64,000 nt of DNA, taken from Hydractinia symbiolongicarpus (taxonomy: Eukaryota > Cnidaria > Hydrozoa > Anthoathecata > Hydractiniidae). The DNA lies in the NCBI RefSeq assembly GCF_029227915.1, contig NC_079886.1:15478501-15542500 (forward strand), given 5' to 3'. This document shows positions 39,606 through 51,019 of the stretch, one piece after another. The notes below the pieces were generated by a model that was not told where the DNA came from, made no database searches, and saw only the letters and a list, made by a program, of their open reading frames with translations. Numbering within the stretch: position 1 is the first letter of the stretch; the number at the start of each line of letters is the position of its first letter. Both the position numbers and the translations under genes were made by a program.

Positions 39606-40264
39606 TTCTGCCCGGATAATAAACGCTGCCCTGATTAAGTACGGCAGCTTGCCCCGGTTAAGAACAGGGCAGAAAATACATAATCAGGGCAACATAATCA
39701 GGACAGGCCGGCTTATTACTCAAAAAATATTATTTGGCACTTATAAAAGGAACATAACCAGGACAGGCCAGTTTATATAAGACAGTTTGATATTATTTCC
39801 CACTTACTATAGAACTAACATAATCGGGGCAGGCCGACTTATGTATGACAGTCAAATATTATTCGAGACTTATAGAACGAACGTAATCGGGGCCGACCGG
39901 CTTATATAGGATATTTTTATATTATTTCTCACTCACATAATCGGGAAGGCCGATAGAACAAATATAATCGGGGCCGACCGCTTTTATATCCTTCGTCATC
40001 ACTTCTGACAAGCAAATAGCCCTGGTGGCAAAGTTGTTGTTGTTCTCAAATAAAACGAAATTTCGTGGCAAACACTAAATTTTGGGATTCGCAAGTTTAA
40101 TAACTTTTCACCAAACTTAAATCCCGCAAAAAGAATAATTTAGGTTCCGTGAAATTTAGTTACTTCAAAGTATATTATGTTGAAATGTATTTACTACAAG
40201 AGTAGTTTATACTCAACCTCGTTCCCAGGGCAATTTTTCGCTTCCGAGACGGCGCGAAGAAATG
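39606..40264. mobile_element. hAT-like element, left part only (copy 1)
   Basis: Begins TTCTGCCCGGAT after CAGTCTTG and carries repeated subterminal motifs of the type ATAATCGGGGCAGGCCG. It is cut off at 40264 by the duplication junction, so its right end is missing. Confidence 0.7.
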
Positions 40265-40382
40265 ATGTTGTTTCTTTTACTTATTTAACATTTGTTTTAA
40301 CTTAATCAAGTACAATAACTTTCTCTGGGACATTTTCCTTTCTCTGTAAGTTGTTTCAAAATAAATCGCAAATGTCTTTAGT

Positions 40383-40792
40383 CTAAGATGGTGGTTTATT
40401 TGCTTTGGCTGATTTCTTTTTCCTTTTATTAGAAAAACCCACATCAGGCTCAACAGCATCTGCAACGGCTCTTGTGATCTTCAAAAAGAATCCAATGATT
40501 ATTACGTTCTTTGGTTCACAGTAAACTTTTTCAACAATTTTTTTATATCGGTCCAACACCATATGATTCCACACTGTCCGTGGCATAGTTGCTGTCACGA
40601 AACAAGGTATCTTTAACACTATTTGAAACAAAGGTGATTTTCTGCAGTGTGTTGAAGTGAGTTTCAAAGAAACCGTCGCACCTCTATCGAGTAAAAACTT
40701 CGAAATTTTCCTAGGCAAGTGCCCCACAATTCTTTCCTTATTTCCAATTTTAGATCATACTCGTTGCCAGGTTCATGAAGGCAAATGGAAAC
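40383..40792 (-). pseudogene. HIRAN-like accessory ORF fragment (copy 2)
   Basis: Duplicate of the 34001-34410 fragment, identical in translation. It carries the same frameshift, so the damage predates the duplication. Confidence 0.6.
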
Positions 40793-41011
40793 ACATGAAA
40801 TCCATGAACAACAGTGGAAAATTGGAAAGATCTATTTGTTTTCATAGTCGCATTCTGTCTTTCGGCTGTGTAACATGTTTTGATTCTTCTACTAAAATAA
40901 CAAAATTTACATTCGAATCTGCTTTTGAATGTTAGGTCTTCGAATTTCGAATTTGAGAAGAATCAATGTAATCCACCTTGACACCACTTTTGTTTGTTAC
41001 TAATGACAGAA

Positions 41012-41145
41012 AATATGAAAATTTGCCATTACTTAAATACAACATCATAACGAAAAGAACTTTTTAAAAATTTAAAAAGACTTTTTAACCAACTTTTTAA
41101 ACTCTATAATATAAGCCCAACATCATTTTATACCCCGGGTTCCCT
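41012..41145. mobile_element. Truncated TTAA MITE, copy 2
   Basis: Duplicate of 34630-34763, carried along by the segmental duplication. Confidence 0.65.
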
Positions 41146-41707
41146 TTAACCCTACTAATATTGTGTTGTGGAATATGAAATTTGATGGGTTGAGTTTAAT
41201 CAACATTTGGCCTAAAAATAATGACAAACTCATTTGTTCTAAAATTTTCAGGTTTTGAAGAAATCACTTTGCTAAAAAATTATACCTATTATTTGTTATT
41301 TGGCCAAAATCCATTATTTTCTTTGAAAAGTCTTATCAGCCTTTACTTAAAATTCCTAAATTCTGAAACTCATGCAATTCCGGGTCTTGGCTGGTACTTT
41401 AAAATACTTTGAAAAGAAAGTTATGGTGTATAACTGACCCTCATCTTAAAACTAAAAAAACATGTCAAGAACAGCAATTTGTTCAGTCATACTGCAAAGC
41501 ATGTACCTCACCATTTTTTTACTTGATGACTGACTGAATGTAAAAGATAAAATGTAAAAGAGAGAAATAATCAAGGCACTAATATTAAAAAATGGAGGTG
41601 CCTTTATGGTCAGTGAAACTTGGTTTATAAATAAAATCAAAAGAGAATGTAAAAATGACATTCACTTTATCATAATGCAAAAAAAAACATAGGCATTTGC
41701 AATGTTA

Positions 41708-43429
41708 CAGTCACACCTATGTTAAAGGCCACCTCTCTATAACAACCACCTGCTTATAACGGTCCCTTCAAAGTGCACCACCCCGATTTTAGTAACAGTT
41801 GAATCTGCCTATAGTGACCACCTCACTAACGAGACCAATGGCAACAAGGCTTGGCTCCCTAGTTCCATCACAACATAACAGCCACTTGAACAAGAATGCT
41901 TACTGCTGAAGTAGGTCGTTTATTTTTTTGGTGGTAATTTCATTGTTGGGAACTTTACTATATTCTGCACAATGTTCAATAAAGCCTACTCACAAGCTAC
42001 TCACATGTTACATGATTACAATATTTGTTTCTTATTAGCTGTTCTTGTCACATGAAAGTTTTATGAAAACTTTATTTATCTTGCACAGTGCGCTATATTT
42101 AATTGTAAAAAAATACTTACATTTTTAGTGAATATGACACCTCTGGTTGTCAAAAAACAAGTCAAAAAAGTTTTTTTCAGAATTTTGAGTTTTAATGATG
42201 GGAAGTACTTCAAGTTTTCTTATTATCTTCTTGAATGATTGAGGCATTATGTGAAAGTGGCATCAACACGTGTCAGTGCTAATTAAATTAGTGACGGATC
42301 AATTATTTTCTACATTTTTTTTAACCCAATCCTTTTAGTTTCACTAAATTTTACAACGACCAGCATTTCTTTAAGATGTCTTCATTCATTATTTTTGAAT
42401 TTTTCAACTTCAAATATTTTGTTGAAAAACAATTTTAATTTTGAAGTTGTGTTATAAACTTCAAATACTCTTCTGGTCTGGGAACCTGCGAGGTAGCAAA
42501 CATACTTGATGCTGCAAAAATGCAAATACAAACCATAATAAAAAGTAAAGATGAAATACCAAAACAATGAACCAGCTTCACAAAAGCGTAAAAACATTAA
42601 AAAACGCTAATGAAGAAATTAATAATTGAAGGTGAAAATGATTCAGAAATACCACTGCCAGATGCCTTACAGTCAATGGATTGCTTATTCATGGTGAATG
42701 GCCTCAAACACTTTTCATGCGAAACGGTTCACCGAGTCAACATAAACAAAGCTGATTTCTTTAAAAGTTAAGGAGTATGCAGTATTGTTATTGTAAAATT
42801 AGGTTTTCAATACCAAAAATTTTCAGGACCATTTTTTAGTGGATTTGACCATAAATTTAACAGCTTTAACCATAGATCAATTTGTATGGATAAGGATTTA
42901 CAATAGAAAAACAAAAACGTTACTTGATCCTAGTGTTTGTGTATGCTAATAAAACATAAAGCATTGACATGTTTCATATCACTGGAGTGGCCCACCCATG
43001 TTACTACTACAAGCTTTTACAAGAGAATGTAATTGTCTGACGATGCTATGTAATACAAAATAGGTTAGGATAGCACATTATTAAGGGTCTAGTGATCTTA
43101 ATACATACATAAAACAATGCAACATTAAACATAATATTCATTTTTCAAAACTGGAGTGACGCCACCCATGTTCCTACTAGGGTAGAAAATATATGTTTTC
43201 TAAGGGTGCCAGTGAGAAGAAACAAGTATTGCATCTTAGACCTGTACCTTCGACTCAAACACATTTACCTTTGTTTGCCAACATCCCAACAACTGTAACA
43301 TCAAAAACCTGTCCTCGACTTCGAAAACTAGAGATGGCCATTATAGACAGGTTCTCTCTAAAATGGCTGACTGTCTTAAGGCTAGTATTTTTGGATCCCC
43401 TAAGTGGTTGTTACAGACAGGTTTGATTG
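41708..43429. mobile_element. Tigger-like non-autonomous element, copy 2
   Basis: Duplicate of 35326-37047 within the second 6.38-kb unit. Confidence 0.5.
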
Positions 43430-44873
43430 CATTTAGCTTTTGTAGTTTAATTACTGAAAAAAAATAATAGTAAAATATGCTTTAGTATTCAACCGAAATT
43501 CAAATTTGCAAGATACTTATTCAAAGATTAGAAAAAAATTGATTTCCAATGAAACAAATGAAAAGAGGGCATCAATCGTACAAAAATTACTTATTTTAAC
43601 AGAAAGGTAAAAAGATCTGTTTTATCAGAAATATTATAGGTCATGTCATTAAACTTAATACATGTTTAGAATACGGTATTTATAGGTGTTTCAGGTTAAA
43701 AAAAAATAATGACATCATTGGGATCAGAAATTACGTCATTTCTCAGGATTGATATTTTTTAAATCTGGTCTATATTTTATCCCTAGGACCCATATTTCTC
43801 CTTAGTAACACCTAAGTAACCACTTTGTAACTAACACACATGTAATAAATGATTTTATAACCAATACAATACAATACAATACCTTTTCAATTAGAAATTT
43901 TATGCTGCAAAAATTAAAATCCCTTGGCTAATGCCATAAATACTGGCACCTAGGGTATTAAATAGACTCAACATTAATGTGTTATGTAAGGTTTGACAGC
44001 AGAATGATTGTTAAAACTTCTATAAACTTTCTTGTTGATTTTGGCAAGGCAAAGTTATTAGCCTGGTTTCAGATGATCAACAGAACCAGCCTTACCATGT
44101 GTCTTGAACATTGTGTGCAGTTCTCGAAACACATGATCATTTTTAGGTTCTTCCACAGAACGATTCTTATGTCTTCGAAAGAAATTCATAAGTATGCAAC
44201 ATAATTAAAATACCACAAGTGTCATCAACTCCTTTCTTTGTATACACGTTCTCAAACAAAGGTTACTATTTTAATCTCTGTCATTTGCTTTGTGATTGAG
44301 TCTTTGATCCCCTTTGATGAACAACTTTATTTTTTCTACATAATAACAAACATCAAAATGAACATTTACAATAATAAACAGTAATAATTCATGTTATATA
44401 ATAAGAAAATAAATGTCACTTTCTAAACTGGCTTCAATTATAATGTCAACAATGATAAAATAAAAATGATATTGCACAATGTCAAAATGATGTGAAGAAA
44501 ACCAACAATGCAACAACGCAACAAAGCGTTTGGTGTCTTACTGACTTGCTTAAGACTATCATCGACTTTCATGCACCTGAATTAATTTCTATCAGGATGA
44601 CTACCACAAACTTAGAAAACGTAAGAATTCTTCTTTTTTTAATTTTTGGCCTTTTCAATAAAATTTAAGCAAACTACAGTACTGACGCTTATCAAAATGT
44701 TGTACACAATGTGCTCTCTACCAGCTTGATTACTGCATATGTGAGAGGTCCCGAGCCAAATTTTAAAATCCTTAAAAAAAAAGCTTTATATATATTCATA
44801 AGAAAACTTACCTTTGCCAAAAATGCCTGTAGAACATTTAAATCAAAAAAATATATATAACCAAATATCTTTG

Positions 44874-45302
44874 TGGATGGATGGATGGATGGATGGATGG
44901 ATGGATGGATGGATGGATGGATGGATGAATGGATGGACGGACGGATGGATGGATGTAAAGTGAAGATAGATAGATGTGCATATTTTACATGGCTAGCCTC
45001 ACAAATATCGAGGGATATACCCTGTCTATTATTTCCAAGAGGGGCCATGGCTTAGATGGAGAGTCCTAGAGTATTTAATGCTCATTTTGAGCTACGCAGA
45101 CCCAATTAGTAGGGCCCACGCTCTACTAGACAACTCCCGGCAACATCCAACGGCCCACACAGTGTGCCATCTCCCCAATTTCCCTCACATGGCTTGGGTT
45201 AACCCGGGGCTATGGTAACATTCACTCGCCCATGTTGAATCGCCGTCAAGAGGAATCGAACCGCACAGAGTACGAAAGCTATAACCACTAATCTACGGCG
45301 CC
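44874..45302 (-). mobile_element. tRNA-derived SINE with (GGAT)n tail, copy 2
   Basis: Duplicate of 38492-38916, with one additional GGAT unit in the tail. That extra unit accounts for the shift in offset between the two duplication copies. Confidence 0.7.
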
Positions 45303-45991
45303 AAAGTGAAAGTGTACCTTCATACCTTCATATCCCTTATGCATGAGAATAAATTATTAAATAATTAATAAATTAAATAATTAGTGATAGATAAATGAAT
45401 GAATTAGTAGTGAAATGTACCTTGTGATTAGAAGAGGAAATGAGAATGTTATACATGCATGAAGAGATTTGGGTCATGCCTTGGAAACCATTCACAATAT
45501 ATGATCCATGAGGACATAATATTGTGAAGGGTAACCATAATGTGCATACTCTGGGATAATTACCCTCTTTACCTTGGGCAAGCATATTTTGGTGTGCTTT
45601 ACCTCTTGTTATGATTTATGGGCAGCACACGTTATCTGTTCTGCCTACTTCAATTATTTTCTTACCAAGCATCCAAATTCCCCAAATTTACAAATTGCGT
45701 TCCATGCGAATGAAGTTGTATGCAAAAAAAGTATCATAATACAATATTCTCTATTAGTAAGTGTGTTTTTACTGAGTTACCAAAACAATTAACTCCTACT
45801 AGCAAATGCGCGAGACCAGACACAAGCAGCATTGCAAAATATTATGGGCAATTCAAAAAGGATAGCTATATACAGCAAACGAAGTAACCTAAACAACAAC
45901 AGAAAAAGAGATATGAAATAAAAACACATAAACGAAATACCAATTTATTTATTTTCTTTTTTGTTGTTTTGCGTGGCCAGTAGCAGTCTTG

Positions 45992-46971
45992 TTCTGCCCG
46001 GATAATAAACGCTGCCCTGATTAAGTACGGCAGCTTGCCCCGGTTAAGAACAGGGCAGAAAATACATAATCAGGGCAACATAATCAGGACAGGCCGGCTT
46101 ATTACTCAAAAAATATTATTTGGCACTTATAAAAGGAACATAACCAGGACAGGCCAGTTTATATAAGACAGTTTGATATTATTTCCCACTTACTATAGAA
46201 CTAACATAATCGGGGCAGGCCGACTTATGTATGACAGTCAAATATTATTCGAGACTTATAGAACGAACGTAATCGGGGCCGACCGGCTTATATAGGATAT
46301 TTTTATATTATTTCTCACTCACATAATCGGGAAGGCCGATAGAACAAATATAATCGGGGCCGACCGCTTTTATATCCTTCGTCATCACTTCTGACAAGGA
46401 AATAGCCCTGGTGGCAAAGTTGTTGTTGTTCTCAAATAAAACGAAATTTCGTGGCAAACACTAAATTTTGGGATTCGCAAGTTTAATAACTTTTCACCAA
46501 ACTTAAATCCCGCAAAAAGAATAATTTAGGTTCCGTGAAATTTAGTTACTTCAAAGTATATTATGTTGAAATGTATTTACTACAAGAGTAGTTTATACTC
46601 AACCTCGTTCCCAGGGCAATTTTTCGCTTCCGAGACGGCGCGAAGAAATGATTCATTTCTTCTCGCCGTCCGAGATCGTCAAAAAGAGAAAAATGGGCCT
46701 GGGGACGAGGTTGGTTCATACTAAGAATTACGTCGAGACTTTTTTCTTTCGCCATGTCTGGTTTTGGGGGGTGTTCTATCTTCCAGAGAATGTTTAATTC
46801 ACAAAAGTTCGAAGAAAATGCCAATCACAGCCTGCCTGGCTAGCCATTATATCAGCGTTCATAATCCGGTCACCACGACATAACCAGCGCAGAAAAAAAC
46901 ATAATTGGACCATGCGTACATAATCCGGCTGTCCCGGTTGTAAACAGGCCGTTTTCGCAATCCGGGCAGAA
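45992..46971. mobile_element. Complete non-autonomous hAT-like element (copy 2)
   Basis: 980-bp element with terminal inverted repeat TTCTGCCCGGAT / ATCCGGGCAGAA. It is flanked by perfect 8-bp target duplications CAGTCTTG (45984-45991 and 46972-46979). Eight-base duplications with short inverted repeats suggest the hAT superfamily. Both subterminal regions carry multiple ATAATCNGGNC / GGCCG motifs, probable transposase-binding sites. No transposase ORF. A palindromic MITE is nested at 46601-46712. Confidence 0.75.
46601..46712. mobile_element. Palindromic MITE nested in hAT-like element
   Basis: Near-perfect inverted repeat: left arm AACCTCGTTCCCAGGGC to GAAGAAATGA, right arm TCATTTCTTCTCGCCG to CCTGGGGACGAGGTT, centred near 46652. 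The single strand could fold into one long hairpin. In duplication copy 1 only the left arm remains. Confidence 0.75.
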
Positions 46972-46979
46972 CAGTCTTG

Positions 46980-47859
46980 TGATTCCAAAACTTTACGCAA
47001 ACATAGCACTGGTGCTAAAGACAGGGTGCTAGGTTTACATGATGAAATTAAAAACATCAAGGTAATGAGCTTTAGGAGAAGTAAGGTATACCCGTAAAAT
47101 CCAAGCGGTCTTACTCATATCGGTAATTATAAAACTCGTTATACTTTTTAGGGATATAATGGACATTAAAGTAATAAAAAGAAATGTCCGTCAGAATGAA
47201 GCGTATTTACAGTCTTGTTTATAACCGTATCGAAATCGAAAGCAAGAAAATAAATTACTGCCACAATAAACAAACATTGATTCTCTGTATTACTATTTCT
47301 TATTCATAAAAAACGTTATCAAATCAGATCACTTGCATTTTTTATATAAAAAGCATCCCCTTTTCATAAGTATAACTTTTTAAAGAGATTACACAGTTAT
47401 TTAAAAGAATACACGATCTGTGATTCTTTAAGTTGGCGCAGTCCTGGTTTTAGATCTTTCGGCAGATAAATAAACAGTGGTCGGTGCCTCCTTTATTCAA
47501 ATATTCCAAGGAAGAGGAAGCTTAAATGAAACGAACACCTTTCAATTTTGTATAGTCTTCTCATAATCGTTTACAAGTAATTCAATGGCATATCCGTATG
47601 GACAGGTACTGATTTTTTTTTAGAGCCACAGTAAAATGTACTTAGAAATGAGCAAAAGGCTACACGCTTTTATTTCTTTTACCTAAAGTGTCCTTCCTTC
47701 ATGTGGGGTGTTGGGGGTTCAGGAGATCCATCCTTGTTGACTCTTTTCGACAGCCTCAAATTCATTTTTTTCTAAGCTCTAGATGCTTGTTTGAAAACCT
47801 AAAAATCGAGGATAATTTTCCATTTTATTATGGGTAGAAAATAAATAATAATACTAGTA
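46980..47859. other. No recognisable feature
   Basis: AT-rich intergenic sequence between the hAT-like element and the foldback element. No convincing exons, RNA genes or repeats were seen. Confidence 0.5.
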
Positions 47860-49100
47860 AGGGGTCATCTACAAAATTCGTAGCAATTCGTATCAAAAAA
47901 ATTCGTATATGCTATACGAATTTTCTTTTGCCATACAGTTATTAAATTCGTATGGAATTTTTCTAAAATCGTATAAAATTCGTATGAGTTTTTAATTAAA
48001 TTCGTATAAGTTTTAAATTAAATTTGTATGAGTTAAATTCGTTTCAGTTTAACAAAAAATTTGTATGAGATTTTAATTAGATGCGTATGGTTTTTAAAAA
48101 AAAGAAAATCGTTTGATATTGTATTAAATTCGTATATGAGTTTTAAAATAAAATTCGTTTGAGTTTTTATAATTAGATGCGTATGGTTTTTTTTTAAAAA
48201 AAATCGTATATAGTACAGTCCAGATGTAAGCTTCGCATACGCTCAAGTTTCACACCTTTTTCTCGGAGGCGGTAGTTGTTCATCTTTTGTTCTTATTAAT
48301 TATCTTGCGAGTCTTGTAAGTCATTAACTTGCGCGTAATAAACAAGGGATTATTGAAGAAAAAATAGCTTATTATAACTGTGCGTAACTATTGTTAAATA
48401 GTGTTAACTATTCCCAATAGCATAATTGCAAATGTTATCAACTCTATCAATGTGACACGAAGAGCCATTGTTTAATAGTTTTATTAAATAAAAGTTTTGC
48501 GTGGAAACTAAATAAACTAGCGAGAAGGCATTGTTGGTTGCGCGGGTTAATAAAGCTTTTAAGCGATAGAAATTATTATATTTAAACAAAGATTGAACAA
48601 AGATTTTGATAGAAAAGCTTTTTTAGATTGCGTTTTAGAAGTTTAAGAACGAAAAACGGCGATAGAAATGTTTTTTAGATCGCCTTTTAAAAGTTTAAAA
48701 ACGAAAAACAGCGATAGAAAAGCTTTTTTAGATTGCCTTTTAAAAGTTTAAAAACAAAAAGCGGCAATAGAAATGTTTTTTTAGATCGCATTTTAAGGCG
48801 ATAGAAATGTTTTTTTAGATCGCATTTTAATAGTTTAAAAACGAAAAACGCCGATAGAAATGTTTTTTTAGATCGCATTTTAAAAGTTTAAAATCGAAAA
48901 AGGGCGATAGAAATGTTTTTTAGATCGCATTTTAAAAGTTTAAAAGTTATGAAAATCGTATAAAATTCGTATTAGATTTTTTAAAAATCGTATAACTATT
49001 TAACACTATACGAATTGTATATGATTTTTATACGAATTAAAAGCAATTAAATTTGTATATATTTGTATAAAATATCATACGAAATTTGTAGACAACCCCT
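47860..49100. mobile_element. Foldback-type element with internal tandem repeats
   Basis: The ends are inverted repeats: left AGGGGTCATCTACAAAATTC, right the complement of AGGGGTTGTCTACAAATTTC. Both arms are built from many ATTCGTATGAGTTTT-like units. The centre (48610-48950) is a tandem array of about six 55-bp units containing GATAGAAATGTTTTTTAGAT. No transposase. The layout is that of Foldback elements, whose arms consist of repeats; the family is unknown. Confidence 0.65.
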
Positions 49101-49617
49101 AAATATTTAGGGTGGCTGGCCACTTTTCGAATAAAATTGGTGGTTGTTCCCCGAAACCGCCCACACTTTCCTGAAATCACCTGTAACATTCGCGAAATGC
49201 AATTCCTTGTAACATACCATGCGAACGATATAGTTGGGAAGAAGGCGCTTGAAGAGAAAGGAGTTAATAAAGTGTATATATATAAGTTATTTGTAAAGTA
49301 AACTTTATCTAAAACATTCAAATACAGTTCTTTTAAGAAATTCAAAAAATGATAAACCTTAGACTGCCTCTGCTCAATCAAACATTGGAACATATTTTAT
49401 AATTTGTGAAAATTGAAAAGAAATTCCATTACAATTTGCCAAACCAAATACAATGGAGATGGAAGTCTTAACTCTTTTAAATCCATGTGGTGCGCCCAGC
49501 GGGTGGTCTTACCCCTTAAATTTTTCCCAGAGGTGCGTAGAGCGGGCGGTTCCGATAAAGCTGATTTGGCCCGGAGTTTCGGAGCTCAATTTTTCATTAG
49601 ATATATAAACCAAGAGA

Positions 49618-49740
49618 AAATGGCTTCCAGCAGCAGGAAAGGAAAGTCTGTGATTCGATCTATGAATGATATTGTGAACTTCATGTTAGCATCTGATGAT
49701 GATATCGACCTTGGACAACACAGATACAGATATAGATAAT
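49618..49740 (+). pseudogene. Possible N-terminal piece of piggyBac transposase
   Basis: A TATATAA-like box and ATGGCTTCC start a frame reading MASSSRKGKSVIRSMNDI, then ASDDDIDLG. An acidic N-terminus is normal for piggyBac transposases. A one-base shift continues as DNTDTDIDNLFWE. It may be the 5' part of the transposase at 50716-52381, separated from it by LINE sequence. Linkage not proven. Confidence 0.35.
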
Positions 49741-49937
49741 CTTTTCTGGGAATGAAAGTTTACAAAAATTGAACTGAATAAATACAAGGAAGTATTAATA
49801 AACTATCACAACCACCAGGGGTCCTCTCAAAACACCCTGGAGGCCAGTTAAAAGATGTGAGTAGGACCCTGTAAAATCTCTGAACTAGTTCAGGGTTGCA
49901 TGCAAAAAAAAATTTGTACAAACTTCAATACTGCCCA

Positions 49938-50057
49938 AAAAAGAAAAAGAAGAAAATGAAGAAGAAAACGAAGAAGAAGAAGGAAGGAAGAAGAAGAAGA
50001 AGGAAGGAAGAAGAAGAGTGGGAAGAAGAAAAAGAGTGAGAAGAAGAAGAAGAAGAC
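49938..50057. repeat. GAA-rich purine tract
   Basis: About 120 bp of GAAGAA/GGAAGAA on the plus strand with no interruption by pyrimidine runs. Low-complexity sequence. Confidence 0.8.
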
Positions 50058-50157
50058 AAATAGCTGGAGTTGATAAACCCGTACTAGGTTAAATGTATTG
50101 TTCAAGAAAATAGTTTTTCAGATTAATTTTAAATACATTAAAAGATTGCGAGTTTCA

Positions 50158-50690
50158 AATTTGAACAGGAAGACTGTTCCAGAGAACTCGACCAGAAACC
50201 CTAAACATATTGCCACAATAGTTTACAAGGTTAGACCTGTTATGATGAATTGTAAGTAGGTCTGAAACAGTACCTAAATCAAAAATATTTTCCCTATTAA
50301 TCAATCTATTACTGCGTGTGTTGTAGTTGTGAATATAATAAGTTGGTGTAAACATTCTAGAAAATTGATAGTTGTTCCTTGTGATAGAGTACGGTAGATA
50401 AAATTAGCAAAATGCAGTTTGAATACATCTTTAACTTTCAAAATGCATAGTTCTTTAAAGAGTGGAGTAGTTGGAGGTAATGGCCCAGGTGTGATGGGAT
50501 AGTTGTCATTAGATCTTAACATTCTTACCGCCTTTTTTGTAGAATGAGAATCTGTCTGAGAACAGAATCACTAGCTGACCCCAGACTTGAATGCCATAAA
50601 CAATATGAGAATAAATAAAACTATTATAAACATTTTTAAGCACATTTATGTTCACAAATGGTCTTAGCTTATACATTAGACATGCCTTTT
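50158..50690 (-). pseudogene. LINE reverse transcriptase C-terminal remnant
   Basis: The minus strand reads LMYKLRPFVNINVLKNVYNS, IYSHIVYGIQVWG, then in a shifted frame PLFKELCILKVKDVFKL, and in another HNYNTRSN and GRVLWNSLPVQI. These blocks occur in this order at the C-terminus of CR1/Jockey-type non-LTR reverse transcriptases. Frameshifts show it is dead. Confidence 0.8.
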
Positions 50691-50715
50691 GATGAAAGTG
50701 ACTTTGACAGTGGGT

Positions 50716-50802
50716 ATATGAAGCAGAAGCTAAATTATTTCCTGATGATCCTGTACCTGTAGATTTACCTGACCACCCTGCTGCTGCTGCTGCTGCTGCC
50801 GC

Positions 50803-50884
<82 letters not shown>

Positions 50885-50931
50885 GGTGATGATGATGATG
50901 GTGATGATGATGGTGATGATGATGGTGATGG

Positions 50932-51019
<88 letters not shown>

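Larger units (their letters stand above)
33883..40264. repeat. 6.38-kb segmental duplication, copy 1
   Basis: This 6382-bp unit is repeated immediately head-to-tail at 40265-46650. Reading-frame positions are offset by exactly 6382 up to the (GGAT)n tract and by 6386 beyond it. It contains a HIRAN-like fragment, a MITE fragment, Tigger-like ends, a SINE and a truncated hAT-like element. No host gene was seen in it. Confidence 0.93.
40265..46650. repeat. 6.38-kb segmental duplication, copy 2
   Basis: Second copy, 6386 bp, almost identical to 33883-40264. The differences I could see are one extra GGAT unit near 44920 and one substitution near 46397 (GACAAGG against GACAAGC in copy 1). Such identity implies a recent event or an assembly artefact. 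Beyond 46652 the sequence continues into the right arm of a palindrome that is absent from copy 1. Confidence 0.93.

Noticed and set aside
44873-45055. Plus-strand MDGWMDGW repeat frame and minus-strand HPSIHPSI frame
   Set aside because: Both are translations of the (GGAT)n simple repeat that forms the SINE tail.
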